Source: Verrucomicrobiota bacterium
GTDB taxonomy: Bacteria > Verrucomicrobiota > Verrucomicrobiia > Chthoniobacterales > Terrimicrobiaceae
Length of the DNA stretch: 64,000 nucleotides
NCBI GenBank assembly: GCA_026398255.1
Contig: JAPLTG010000028.1
Location: 62,001 to 126,000 of the forward strand
Direction: 5' to 3'
Shown here one piece after another: positions 45,765 to 54,286 of the stretch. Both the position numbers and the translations under genes were made by a program. Within the stretch, counting starts at the first letter, position 1, and each line of letters starts with the position of its first letter. The notes below the pieces were generated by a model. That model had not been told where the DNA came from, did no database searches, and saw nothing but the letters and a program-made list of their open reading frames with translations.

Positions 45765-47040
45765 TTGATTCCTGGGGCGACGGCGCTGGAGTGGGTTCAG
45801 GGCTTGGCGTGGGCGTGGGCCATGGAGGGACGAGATTCGGCCAGGTGTGGAGCGGGACGCCGAGACCACCGAGTTCGTCGATGAGGGTTTGGCATTTCGC
45901 CTGCCACTTTTCCAAGTCGGGTGGCGTGTTTTCTGGTTCGGCAGAGCCTGGGAAAACGACATAGGCGACCTTCAGATCGCTGATCGGGCGGCTGAGGTTG
46001 GAGGAATTGCCGTTGAGTTCGCGGCAGAGCAGGAGCGAGGCTTCTCCAGCTTTGTGCGAGGGGCCGGAGTCACCCAGGATCGCTGGGAAGGCGCGACCCT
46101 CATGGATCACCACGGCGTAGTCGCCCACTTTCGGAACGAATGGACCGGTGTGGTCGCGCATGATGAAACCGGGGAGAACGATGAAGGGGTCCACCGAGGA
46201 GACGAGGAAACTCCACTTCTTGAGATCGTGAATGCGGCGTTTGGCGAGATCGATTCCGTCTTTGATTTCTTGAATGCGGGCAGGCTTGAGACCCGGCTTG
46301 GCCAGCTCCGCCTCGAACTCGGCGAGTTTTTTTTCCTCGATCGGCAGGCAGGGATTCACGCGGTCGGTTTGCTTCAGCCAGCGATAACTCGTCTGCGGCA
46401 GGAAGAACATCGACGAGCTGTCCACGGCGACATTGCGGTCGCCATCGGAACCGTCGGTATTCACATCCATATCCGAAAGCAACAGCAGGGCGCGGCGCGA
46501 GGTGGCGGGGTTCTGGAGTTCCAGCATCGTCTCGCAATCGTAGAAATTGTGGCGCGAGAGGACGGTGTCGAGATTGGCCTGCTTGCGACGCACATCACGG
46601 ACTTTGAGGTCGTAGAATTTCTCAAAAAACGGGGAGACCGTGGCGTTGGCGAGAAGCGTCGGCAGTGTCGGAAGCACTGCGGCCAAGTCCGGCTTATTGG
46701 AAAGGATGTCCTCCAGCGTCGCGGCGGAGCGGGGCAAACGCAGCCGCAGGGTGACTTCGACCTTGTAGGCGTTGTTTTCCTTGCGATCGGCGGAGGCGAG
46801 GTCCGCGCCAGTTTCGGTAACAACCGCGGATTCGAGCGCAATGCCGTTGAAGAGCGTCGCGGTGGGGAGCGGCTTGCGGACCAGCGCAGGGATCGGCGTG
46901 GGGGTGGGAACCGGTGTCGGAGTCGGCGCGGGGGTTGGTGGTGGAGGCGGGGGCGGCGGCTTCGGGCAGGCAGTCAGAAGCAGGGCGGCAGCGGCCGAAG
47001 TCGAAAACAGAAGCCCTCGTGTGACCGCCCAGTTCCTCAT
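45739..47040 (-). CDS. GH75-like (chitosanase-type) lipoprotein with Pro-rich flanks
   Basis: 433 residues. A lipobox (LLLTAC, Cys25) suggests outer-membrane or periplasmic anchoring; a Pro/Thr-rich linker follows and a similar one ends the protein. The middle resembles GH75: LLLSDMDVNTDGSDGDRN with acidic catalytic residues, VGDYAVVIHEGRAFPAILGD, and SGPSHKAGEASLLL. GH75 proteins cut chitosan. I recognise this only by motif. Confidence 0.65.
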   Translation of the reverse strand: MRNWAVTRGLLFSTSAAAALLLTACPKPPPPPPPPTPAPTPTPVPTPTPIPALVRKPLPTATLFNGIALESAVVTETGADLASADRKENNAYKVEVTLRLRLPRSAATLEDILSNKPDLAAVLPTLPTLLANATVSPFFEKFYDLKVRDVRRKQANLDTVLSRHNFYDCETMLELQNPATSRRALLLLSDMDVNTDGSDGDRNVAVDSSSMFFLPQTSYRWLKQTDRVNPCLPIEEKKLAEFEAELAKPGLKPARIQEIKDGIDLAKRRIHDLKKWSFLVSSVDPFIVLPGFIMRDHTGPFVPKVGDYAVVIHEGRAFPAILGDSGPSHKAGEASLLLCRELNGNSSNLSRPISDLKVAYVVFPGSAEPENTPPDLEKWQAKCQTLIDELGGLGVPLHTWPNLVPPWPTPTPSPEPTPAPSPQESITPSPEAR

Positions 47041-47046
47041 GCCAGA

Positions 47047-48900
47047 TCAGGTGTGGGCGATGAATGCCGAGTAAACATCCGGCGGGATATCGAGCATCTT
47101 GTAGTCCGACGAGGAGACGAACAGCAGGCTCTGCTTTCCCTTCCCGAGCATTTGGCCGAGCGAGTCGTAAATTTCGTGCTCGAGGGTGGCAAATTTTCGA
47201 TTGTAGCCGGCCACGCGGATTTTCACCTGCACGGTTTCGAACTCGCGGGTCTCGCGGATGAACTTGTGCTCGAACGAGCGCGTGAGGATGTAGAACGGCG
47301 TGTTCTGAAGGTTGAACTTCGGCATCACGCGGTTGAAAAACAGCTCGCGCGTCTTGCCGACCCACATGGCATACATGCCGAAATAGACATTCCCGACCGA
47401 GTTGGTGTCGGCATAGGTGGCGATGAGCGTGTGGACGAACCATTTCCCTTCAAAATGTCCCGCAAGACTGTGCTGGATCGCGTTGGGATCGAGCATCGTC
47501 ACCGGGCTTGCGACGCTCACGGCGCTTTGAGGAGAGGTTGCCAGTGAACTGGAAGCCGGGGCTTCCAACTCCGCCGTGTCGTTAGCGAAATCCTCGGTGG
47601 CGCTGGGCTTGATGAGCAGCCAGATCACATAGCCAAGAGGCAGAAGCGCCCCGACGATTTGCATCTCCGGCGAGCGCAGGAAATATCCGAACGAAAAGAT
47701 CAGCACGGCGATGCTGCCAATGCAGAACATTTTCACTTGGGGAATCGCGTTTGCGGGACCCGCGATGAAGCAGCGCGCGATAGCCAACATCGAATACCCG
47801 ACGAAGAAGGTCGCGTAGAAGATCATGAAAAATTCCAGCTCGAACTTCAGCAGCACGCCAATGACGGCAACGATGCCGGCCAGCAGGTAAGCGGGAATCG
47901 GCGAGGTCAGGAGCTTGGTTGGAACCAAGGAAAAAATCGGGTGGTTGCTGGTGCTGGCGTTCGATGTGAGGAACCACTTCAGCGCGATGTAGCCGCTATC
48001 CAGCGTGGTGAGCACGCACACGCAAATGAACACGGCATAGGCGGCGAAAGTCCACGGCGAGGCCACCGGCAGGACTTTGGCGAGGATTTCCTGACCGTAG
48101 TTGTGGCCAGTGATGCCAACCCGCACGAACTCCGCCGCGCCCCAGTTCAACGCCCAGAGCGCCATCAGGCCGTGGAAGAGAATCAGCGCCAGAAAAAGGC
48201 TTGAGCCGATGATATAGCCAGCTGCGATCGAGACACGCTCGCGGTGCATTTGAATCGCGCGCTGCCATTGCTGGAGGTCGAGCCAGGGGCCGACCAGAAA
48301 CCCGATGATGATCGGCACGGCGTAGCCCCAGTAGTTCCAGTCGTTCGTCGGGAGCTTCGGAAATGACAGCGGGCCGGTTCCTTTTTGCGCCGCATGGCCG
48401 ATCAGAATCGTCACCGCCGCTGCCAGAATCAGAAACATCACGCCGTGGCTGTATTTGATTCGCTTGATGTCGAATTCCTCCCCGAAAAGAATCGCCGCCG
48501 CGAGGATGACGAACATCGTGAGAGGCAGGTAGAGCAACTCCGGAGTGAAGCCCAGCGGTTGCCACGCGTAGCGGATGAAGGCGAAAATCGTGAGAGTGAT
48601 CGCGAGGAGTTGGTAGAGGAAAAAAACGAGGCGGAATGGCCGCGACCACGAGGCGAAAAACTGCGCGAGCGACTCCGAGCCGGACTGGCGCCGCGCCAAG
48701 TGGTGCGTAACCAACCCGAAGATCAGTAGGCCGAGGAAATTTGGAATCGCAAAAGTCAGCAGGCCGAACAAACCGAACTGCGTGGTGAATTGAACCGAGA
48801 AAAACAACCCGAGGCCCCACATCCAGGAGAGGGCCACGGAAATTCCCCAGAGCACCGCCCCGATCGGACGCGGTAATTGAAAGGTGGAGGATTGTGCCAT
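47047..48900 (-). CDS. Multi-pass membrane protein fused to a hotdog thioesterase-like domain
   Basis: 617 residues from ATG 48900. Residues about 10-430 hold about eleven to twelve hydrophobic segments (for example GLFGLLTFAIPNFLGLLIFG, FFLYQLLAITLTIFAFI, GYAVPIIIGFLVGPWLD), the pattern of a secondary transporter. After a linker (430-480), the last 140 residues are hotdog-like: TYADTNSVGNVYFGMYAMWV, with the Asp of 4-hydroxybenzoyl-CoA thioesterases, and VAGYNRKFATLEHEIYDSLG. I do not know this fusion from any named family. The order in the envelope gene group suggests lipid or acyl handling. Confidence 0.7.
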   Translation of the reverse strand: MAQSSTFQLPRPIGAVLWGISVALSWMWGLGLFFSVQFTTQFGLFGLLTFAIPNFLGLLIFGLVTHHLARRQSGSESLAQFFASWSRPFRLVFFLYQLLAITLTIFAFIRYAWQPLGFTPELLYLPLTMFVILAAAILFGEEFDIKRIKYSHGVMFLILAAAVTILIGHAAQKGTGPLSFPKLPTNDWNYWGYAVPIIIGFLVGPWLDLQQWQRAIQMHRERVSIAAGYIIGSSLFLALILFHGLMALWALNWGAAEFVRVGITGHNYGQEILAKVLPVASPWTFAAYAVFICVCVLTTLDSGYIALKWFLTSNASTSNHPIFSLVPTKLLTSPIPAYLLAGIVAVIGVLLKFELEFFMIFYATFFVGYSMLAIARCFIAGPANAIPQVKMFCIGSIAVLIFSFGYFLRSPEMQIVGALLPLGYVIWLLIKPSATEDFANDTAELEAPASSSLATSPQSAVSVASPVTMLDPNAIQHSLAGHFEGKWFVHTLIATYADTNSVGNVYFGMYAMWVGKTRELFFNRVMPKFNLQNTPFYILTRSFEHKFIRETREFETVQVKIRVAGYNRKFATLEHEIYDSLGQMLGKGKQSLLFVSSSDYKMLDIPPDVYSAFIAHT

Positions 48901-48972
48901 TGGGTGGTATCCATACAACGCCCCACCCCGCGCCGCAACTTCTCTCGCCGCAAGCGCGCCGGGTTTCGCTGA

Positions 48973-49617
48973 TCAATGAACCACCCGCACCGGCGTGCCA
49001 ACTGGAGCGTTTTCAAAAAAACGCTGGGCCGCACCGCGCGGCATTCGAATGCAACCATGCGAGGCGGGGTAGCCCGGGAGGTAGCCCGCATGCATCCCCA
49101 CCGCTCCGTGGATTCTCATAAAATAGGGCATTGGCGCCCCGCGAAACCTCGCACCCGCTGGGCATTTGTCGCGGCCGAGCGCGACATTCGCCTTCACGAC
49201 ATTCCCCTCCCCATCCACAAAATCGCCGTAGAGATTCGAAGCATGGTTTTTGTTTTTCTGAGTGATTTTGAAACTGCCCGTCGGCGTGCCGAAACCCTCC
49301 CGACCTGTCGAAACCGGGGATTTTCCGACCGGTTGATTCCCTTTAAAAAAGGTCGCCGTCTGTGAGCCGAGATCGATCGTGACGGACGGGGCCCCCAGCA
49401 CACCGTCACCCGTCCAAGTCCATTCTTGCGAGGGTTTTGGGGTCGGCTTCGGACGCGCCCCGGAATTTACCGCGTAAACGACCTGATTGTCGTCGGTGAG
49501 ATAAGCCGTCGAATAAACCGAAATCCGCGAATGCGGAGAATCTCCCTGCGGCGCACAGGCGCCGAGCCATCCAGAAAGCAAAACCGCCCCCAGACACCTG
49601 TATCGAAATTCAAACAT
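48973..49617 (-). CDS. L,D-transpeptidase (YkuD) lipoprotein
   Basis: 214 residues from ATG 49617. A lipobox is visible (WLGAC). The catalytic YkuD motif is HAGYLPGYPASHGCIRMP, with the nucleophilic Cys and its His. It cross-links peptidoglycan or attaches lipoprotein to it in the periplasm. Upstream of it, 49618-49696, is a short gap before the ldh gene; on the other side lies the hotdog fusion gene. Confidence 0.9.
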   Translation of the reverse strand: MFEFRYRCLGAVLLSGWLGACAPQGDSPHSRISVYSTAYLTDDNQVVYAVNSGARPKPTPKPSQEWTWTGDGVLGAPSVTIDLGSQTATFFKGNQPVGKSPVSTGREGFGTPTGSFKITQKNKNHASNLYGDFVDGEGNVVKANVALGRDKCPAGARFRGAPMPYFMRIHGAVGMHAGYLPGYPASHGCIRMPRGAAQRFFENAPVGTPVRVVH

Positions 49618-49696
49618 GCCAGCCGAGGCTAAGCCGACCAAACCCTCTGTCAATCGGACTCAAAACCCCATTCACCGCCCGGCGCGCTTGAACGGC

Positions 49697-50620
49697 TCAG
49701 GAAATCTTCGCGCGGGTGTTTTTGAGGGCCTGCGCGGAGGCTTGGAGCGCTTGGATTTCCTTGGGCCAGAGTTCCAGTTCGATATGCTTGAGCGCGCCGG
49801 CGCGGCCGACAACGGTGGGCACGCTGATCGAAACGCCACGGATGCCGTAGGCGCCGTTGATCTGGCTCGAGACGGGAAGGATGAGGCGACGGTCGAGGGC
49901 GATGCAATCGATGACCTCGCGGATGGCGACGCCGACGGCATAGCCGGCTCCGCCTTTGCGGGAGATGACTTCCGCGCCGCTCTTTTGGGTGCGCTCGAAG
50001 ATTTGGGTTTGGAAGGCGGGAGTAACGCCGGGGAATTTGGTGAGAGGGAAGCCGTCCACCGAAGCCGAGGACCACACGGGCAGCATGGTGTCACCGTGTT
50101 CGCCGAGGATCATCGCGCGGACCTGCGTGGCAGGGAGATCGAGCGACGAGGCGATCAGCGAGCAGAAGCGCGAGGTGTCGAGGACGGTGCCGAGTCCAAG
50201 GACTTGGGCAGCGGGGAGACCGGTTTTTTCCACCGCGAGTTGGGTGAGGATGTCGACGGGGTTCGAGACCACAAAGATGATCGCGTCTTTTTTCATCCCG
50301 GCGGCCTTGAGGCTTTCGAGGATGCCGAGGAAGAGGGTGACATTGCGGTTGATGAGATCGAGGCGGGACTCGTCGGGTTTGCGGCGGAGTCCGGCCGTGA
50401 TGCAAATGATGTCGGCGTCTTTACAATCCGCGTAGGTGCCGGCGGTAATTTTCTGATCGGCGCAGTAGGCGGCGCCGTGCAGGAGGTCGAGGGCCTCGCC
50501 TTCGGCGGTGGCTTGATTGGCGTCAAGAAGGACGAGTTCGCGGACGATTCCGGAGCATTGGAGAGCGAAGGCCGCGCAGGATCCGACCCGCCCGCCGCCG
50601 CCGATGATGGCTACTTTCAT
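49697..50620 (-). CDS. NAD-dependent lactate/malate-type dehydrogenase of the BMC locus
   Basis: 307 residues from ATG 50620. Rossmann motif VAIIGGGGRVGS; substrate loop AGLRRKPDESRLDLINRN; catalytic His in GEHGDTMLPVWS. The residue that separates lactate from malate dehydrogenases (Gln versus Arg) is Arg in RRKP, but the following Glu is LDH-like, so the substrate is open; in PVM loci it is called lactate dehydrogenase and would reoxidise NADH made by the aldehyde dehydrogenase. It follows the aldolase gene by seven bases. Confidence 0.85.
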   Translation of the reverse strand: MKVAIIGGGGRVGSCAAFALQCSGIVRELVLLDANQATAEGEALDLLHGAAYCADQKITAGTYADCKDADIICITAGLRRKPDESRLDLINRNVTLFLGILESLKAAGMKKDAIIFVVSNPVDILTQLAVEKTGLPAAQVLGLGTVLDTSRFCSLIASSLDLPATQVRAMILGEHGDTMLPVWSSASVDGFPLTKFPGVTPAFQTQIFERTQKSGAEVISRKGGAGYAVGVAIREVIDCIALDRRLILPVSSQINGAYGIRGVSISVPTVVGRAGALKHIELELWPKEIQALQASAQALKNTRAKIS

Positions 50621-50627
50621 GGTATTA

Positions 50628-51677
50628 TTATTTGTTGAGGTTGGCCACAATCTCGTTCGTGAGTTTTTGAACGAGGGCTTCGAGTTCCGCATCCGACTGC
50701 GGGGAATTCATGGGATTACAAGGCGTCACGGGAGTGGCGCAGCCGCGGGAGCCGCACATCTCGGACCAAGGATCGACTTCGCAGAGTTCCGCGTTCTTGA
50801 GTTCGTAGCGGTTGTCGGGGAGACCCATGCTCTTCTTGATCTTGAGGAGGTCATCCATCTTCTCGCAAGGGATCGAGGCCGCGCCGGGAAGCGATTGGGC
50901 CAGGATGATCGTGCGGCAGTAGGCGTCGGTGATCTCCATCTTGAAGTAGGCGTCCTCGACGGATTTGCCCCAGCAGATCACGCCGTGGCAGCCCATGATG
51001 ATCGATTGGTGCTGCGGCGCGAGCGGACGAATGCTCGCTGCGATCTCGGGCGATCCAGGGGTTTGGTAACCGGCGACGGCAACTTGGCCGACGAAAACCT
51101 CGAGCTCGGGAATGAGGCGGGCGGGCGGCTGGAGTTCCTTAATGGCAAAAGCTCCAGCGTGCACCGGATGGGCATGGCAGACGGAGGCGGCTTCGGGAGT
51201 GGTCTCGTAAATCGCCGCGTGGGTGGTGAACTCACTCGAGCGCTTCCAAGAGCCGGCGAGTTGATTGCCCTTGATGTCCACCATCGAGAGCATGTCGGGG
51301 GTCATGAAACCCTTGCTGACGCCGGTGGGCGTGATGATGAAACGGTCAGGGCCGAGGCGGGCGGAAATGTTGCCGCCATTGCCATCGCAGTATTCACGGG
51401 CCCAGATGCGGCGGCCGATGTCGCAGATGTCCTTTTTGATCCGCTCGGCCTCGGGGCTGTTGAAGAGTTTCTGATCATCCGAAGTGCCAGCGGCGGCAGC
51501 ACAGGGCGCGGGCGTGGACTCGGAGGCGGAGACCTCGGCGTCAAACACGACCTTCACTCCGGCTTCAGAGAAAACATCTTTGGCTCCGGGGGTGAGGCGG
51601 ATGTCGCGGTTGTAGCGGAACTCGGTGGCTCCCGTCTTCACGAATGCTTCGGCTTCTTTTTGTGCGATCAGTTTCAT
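50628..51677 (-). CDS. Class II aldolase of the microcompartment (fuculose/rhamnulose-1-phosphate type)
   Basis: 349 residues. The aldolase body (about 85-290) has GGNISARLG, the TPTGVSKG phosphate loop, zinc His residues in HAHPVHAGAFAI and GCHGVICWG, and the Glu of SSEFTTHAAIYE. The first 70 residues carry the BMC-associated motif LTPGAKDVFSEAG, and the C-terminus ends in an amphipathic helix (ELEALVQKLTNEIVANL) after a low-complexity linker, a probable encapsulation peptide. It would yield lactaldehyde and dihydroxyacetone phosphate. SD-less A-rich leader. Confidence 0.85.
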   Translation of the reverse strand: MKLIAQKEAEAFVKTGATEFRYNRDIRLTPGAKDVFSEAGVKVVFDAEVSASESTPAPCAAAAGTSDDQKLFNSPEAERIKKDICDIGRRIWAREYCDGNGGNISARLGPDRFIITPTGVSKGFMTPDMLSMVDIKGNQLAGSWKRSSEFTTHAAIYETTPEAASVCHAHPVHAGAFAIKELQPPARLIPELEVFVGQVAVAGYQTPGSPEIAASIRPLAPQHQSIIMGCHGVICWGKSVEDAYFKMEITDAYCRTIILAQSLPGAASIPCEKMDDLLKIKKSMGLPDNRYELKNAELCEVDPWSEMCGSRGCATPVTPCNPMNSPQSDAELEALVQKLTNEIVANLNK

Positions 51678-51680
51678 GGT

Positions 51681-51959
51681 TTATTTTTTGTAAAAGTGGT
51701 CGTCGACCAATGCGGCGCAGTAGGCGTCTACTGGGGTTGGTTCAGGGAAAGGGCAAGCAGCCTCGCGGCCTTCGCTAATAGCGATGTTTTGGCCGATATT
51801 GGCACCGAGTTGATCGTAAACAACGATGGATGGCGCGTAGGTGTCTTTGCCATCGAAGGTGTCACTCGTCCAAGGCAGCGTGAGGAGAAGACGCTCGCCC
51901 ACGAATCGCTTGTTGCGAACGGAAAGAGTCACTCGACCAACGACGGTGCCCATTCTCAT
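51681..51959 (-). CDS. BMC-P pentameric shell protein (EutN/CcmL family)
   Basis: 92 residues. MGTVVGRVTLSVRNKRFVGERLLLT and the short Val/Ile-rich strands match the EutN/CcmL fold. Pentamers cap the corners of the shell. It overlaps the next BMC-P gene by four bases (ATGA, 51956-51959) and is followed by the aldolase gene after three bases. Confidence 0.85.
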   Translation of the reverse strand: MRMGTVVGRVTLSVRNKRFVGERLLLTLPWTSDTFDGKDTYAPSIVVYDQLGANIGQNIAISEGREAACPFPEPTPVDAYCAALVDDHFYKK

Positions 51960-52219
51960 ACAGCGAGGCTCCTTTCGAGGTCGATGATGCCCATTACGGT
52001 CCAGCGGGCGGGACTGAGTTCGTCGCCCACGATTTTGCGGGCCTCACTGCCATCACTCGAGATCATGACCTTCTGGCCGATGGCGGCACCGAGGTTATCG
52101 ATCACGATCTGCGGCGCCAAATCCGACGAATCCGGCTCAGCCAACAACAAGCGCCAACCTTCAAGGCTGGCATGCTTGATCGTGCTGGTCGCGTAGCCGC
52201 GGATGGTGGCGAGTCGCAT
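51956..52219 (-). CDS. BMC-P pentameric shell protein (EutN/CcmL family)
   Basis: 87 residues. LATIRGYATSTIKHASLEGWRLL and NLGAAIGQKVMISSDGSEA are the corresponding EutN/CcmL strands and turn. Coupled to the downstream BMC-P gene; it starts directly after the aldehyde dehydrogenase stop. The three BMC-P copies differ enough to take different vertices. Confidence 0.85.
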   Translation of the reverse strand: MRLATIRGYATSTIKHASLEGWRLLLAEPDSSDLAPQIVIDNLGAAIGQKVMISSDGSEARKIVGDELSPARWTVMGIIDLERSLAV

Positions 52220-53656
52220 TTAGTAGAGGTTCAAATTTTCCACCATCACGCAGCGGCGGGAGCGGGTGAAGGTCATGGGGGTGGTGACGCCTTCGCCCGT
52301 GGGCGTGGCAATGCTGAAGCTGAGGAATCCTTCGCCGCCGAGGCCGAGGCCGGTCATACACGGGCCGTTTTTGATGAAGAGCGTGGTGTCGATCTCCTGG
52401 GCCATTTTCGTGAGGTTGCGGATGTTTTGGGAATGCATCACGCCGGTGTGTTTGTAGCCATGCTCGGCCTTGATGGCTTCGGCGATGGCGGTATCCACAT
52501 CGGGAACACGGACGACCGGGATGAACGGCATCATTTGCTCCTCGTCCACAAAGATGTGGTCGGCCTTGGTCTCGCCGAAGAGGAGTTGCGTGGAAGCGGG
52601 AATGTCGAGGCCGATGGCTTTCGCGAGCACGGCGGCGTCGCGGCCCACAAGGTCACGGTTGACGACCGGGTGAGGGCAACCAGCGCCTTTACCTTTTGGA
52701 AAAACGAACGCCTTCTCGGCGAGGGCCTCGATTTGCTGGGCGTCGAGCTGGACGGCTCCGGCCTTGCGGAGGGCCTCCAGGAGTTTGTCAGCAACGGAGG
52801 CGACGACGAAAACCTCCTTCTCGCCGATGCAGAGAAGGTTGTTATCGTAGGAAGCACCTTGAATGATCGCGCGGGCGGCGGCATCGAGGTCGGCGGTTTC
52901 GTCAACGACCACGGGAGGATTTCCTGGGCCGGCGCAGACGGCACGCTTGCCTGTTTTCATCGCGGCGGCAACGACGGCTGGACCGCCGGTGACGCAAAGC
53001 AATTTCACATGCGGGTGCTTGCAGAGCGCGTCGAAGGTCTCGAGCGTCGGCTTCACGACAGTTGTGAGAAGGTCGGTGATGCCAGTTTCTTTCGCGATCG
53101 CCTGATTGTATTCACGGACGGCGATGGCGGCGCACTTCGCAGCGGAAGGGTGCGTATTGTAGGTCACGGCATTGCCTGCGGCGATCATGTTGATCGCATT
53201 GCCGGTGAGTGTGGGAACACTGTGGGTCGAGGGCGTGATCGCGCCGATGACTCCCCACGGAGCGTAGTCGATGACAGTGAGGCCCGAGTCGCCGCTGAAG
53301 GCCATGCGGTCGATCATTTCGACGCCTGGAACGAGTTCGCCGCAGATGGAGAGTTTTTCGATCTTGTGATCGAGGCGGCCGATTTTGGTCTCGTTGAATT
53401 CGATCTCGCCCCACTCCTTGGCTTTTTGCACGCAGAGCTTGCGAATGACGGCGATCGCTTTTTTGCGGGCTGTCATACCACCCGCGCGGAGTTTCTCGAA
53501 CGAGCGCTGGGCGGCCTCGACGGCAGCGTTCATGTCCTCGTAAACGCCATAGGCGGTCTGCGAGGGCGCGGCTTTCGCGGCGGAGGGTTGAGTTGAAAGG
53601 CGGGTGAGAACTTCTCCCACCACACGGGCCACTAGTTTTTCGTCAATCGCTGGCAT
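52220..53656 (-). CDS. CoA-acylating aldehyde dehydrogenase (PduP/EutE-like)
   Basis: 478 residues. The N-terminal helix MPAIDEKLVARVVGEVLTRL, followed by a linker, is a probable encapsulation peptide. The catalytic Cys is in NNLLCIGEKEVFVV, with the nicotinamide part around VTGGPAVVAAAM and AGPGNPPVVVDETADLD. It converts an aldehyde, here probably lactaldehyde, to acyl-CoA with NAD and CoA inside the shell. A five-base gap separates it from the BMC-P gene upstream. Confidence 0.92.
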   Translation of the reverse strand: MPAIDEKLVARVVGEVLTRLSTQPSAAKAAPSQTAYGVYEDMNAAVEAAQRSFEKLRAGGMTARKKAIAVIRKLCVQKAKEWGEIEFNETKIGRLDHKIEKLSICGELVPGVEMIDRMAFSGDSGLTVIDYAPWGVIGAITPSTHSVPTLTGNAINMIAAGNAVTYNTHPSAAKCAAIAVREYNQAIAKETGITDLLTTVVKPTLETFDALCKHPHVKLLCVTGGPAVVAAAMKTGKRAVCAGPGNPPVVVDETADLDAAARAIIQGASYDNNLLCIGEKEVFVVASVADKLLEALRKAGAVQLDAQQIEALAEKAFVFPKGKGAGCPHPVVNRDLVGRDAAVLAKAIGLDIPASTQLLFGETKADHIFVDEEQMMPFIPVVRVPDVDTAIAEAIKAEHGYKHTGVMHSQNIRNLTKMAQEIDTTLFIKNGPCMTGLGLGGEGFLSFSIATPTGEGVTTPMTFTRSRRCVMVENLNLY

Positions 53657-53661
53657 GGTTT

Positions 53662-53970
53662 TTATTCGGCCTTATAGAGAATGCGTTTTCCGAGATCGAC
53701 GGTGTCAACGATACCGATGACGACCGCGTCCACGGGGGAGTTCTTGTCCTCGGCCGCGAGGCGGGCGGAGCTGCCTTGAACCACGAGAACGCAATCGCCC
53801 TCACCGGCGCCGAGACTATCGGAGGCGACGAGTGTGGATTGACCGAGGCGCAATTCCTTCGCCGCAGGCGAATCGATCACGAGCGGACGGACAACGAGGA
53901 ACTTGGTCCCCGTCATCTTCGCGTTCTTCTTGGTGGCAACGACGCTGCCTTCGACCTTGGCCAGAATCAT
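53662..53970 (-). CDS. BMC-P pentameric shell protein (EutN/CcmL family)
   Basis: 102 residues. MILAKVEGSVVATKKNAKMTG, LVVRPLVID and VASDSLGAGEGDCVLVVQGSSA are the clear EutN/CcmL features (the first strand, the pore turn and the loop before the last helix). Overlaps the BMC-H gene by four bases (ATGA). Confidence 0.9.
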   Translation of the reverse strand: MILAKVEGSVVATKKNAKMTGTKFLVVRPLVIDSPAAKELRLGQSTLVASDSLGAGEGDCVLVVQGSSARLAAEDKNSPVDAVVIGIVDTVDLGKRILYKAE

Positions 53971-54248
53971 TTGGCCTTGGGCAGAACGGCGCCGAGATCG
54001 CCGTGTGGGCGAGCGATAACGCTAACGCTGATGACTTCACCGAGCGACTGGGCGGCTGTTTTGCCGGCTTCGGTGGCGGCTTTGACGGCGGCGACATCTC
54101 CGGACACGCAGGCGGTAACCATGGCGTTTCCGACTTGGGTCATTGGGCCGATGAGTTCGACATTGGCGGATTTGAGCATGGCGTCCGTGGCTTCAACGAG
54201 GGCGATGAGGCCGCGGGTTTCGATCATTCCGAGTGCTTGTTGTGACAT
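53967..54248 (-). CDS. BMC-H hexameric shell protein
   Basis: 93 residues. QALGMIETRGLIALVEATDAM, KSANVELIGPMTQVGNAMV and GDVAAVKAATEAG are the BMC-H fold; VISVSVIARPHGDL ends it. Hexamers tile the shell facets. A third BMC-H; its leader is the SD-less A/C-rich stretch 54249-54286, like that of the BMC-H at 55817. Confidence 0.92.
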   Translation of the reverse strand: MSQQALGMIETRGLIALVEATDAMLKSANVELIGPMTQVGNAMVTACVSGDVAAVKAATEAGKTAAQSLGEVISVSVIARPHGDLGAVLPKAK

Positions 54249-54286
54249 GGTGTTTGGTTTGGTTGGTTGACTGATTCGGGGTTGGT
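54249..54286 (-). promoter_or_regulatory. SD-less A/C-rich leader of BMC-H
   Basis: On the minus strand the whole gap between ackA and the BMC-H start reads mostly A and C, with CAACCAACCAAACCAAAC, and has no Shine-Dalgarno. It starts with AACCCCGAATC. A closely similar leader precedes the BMC-H gene at 55817-56086. Confidence 0.5.
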
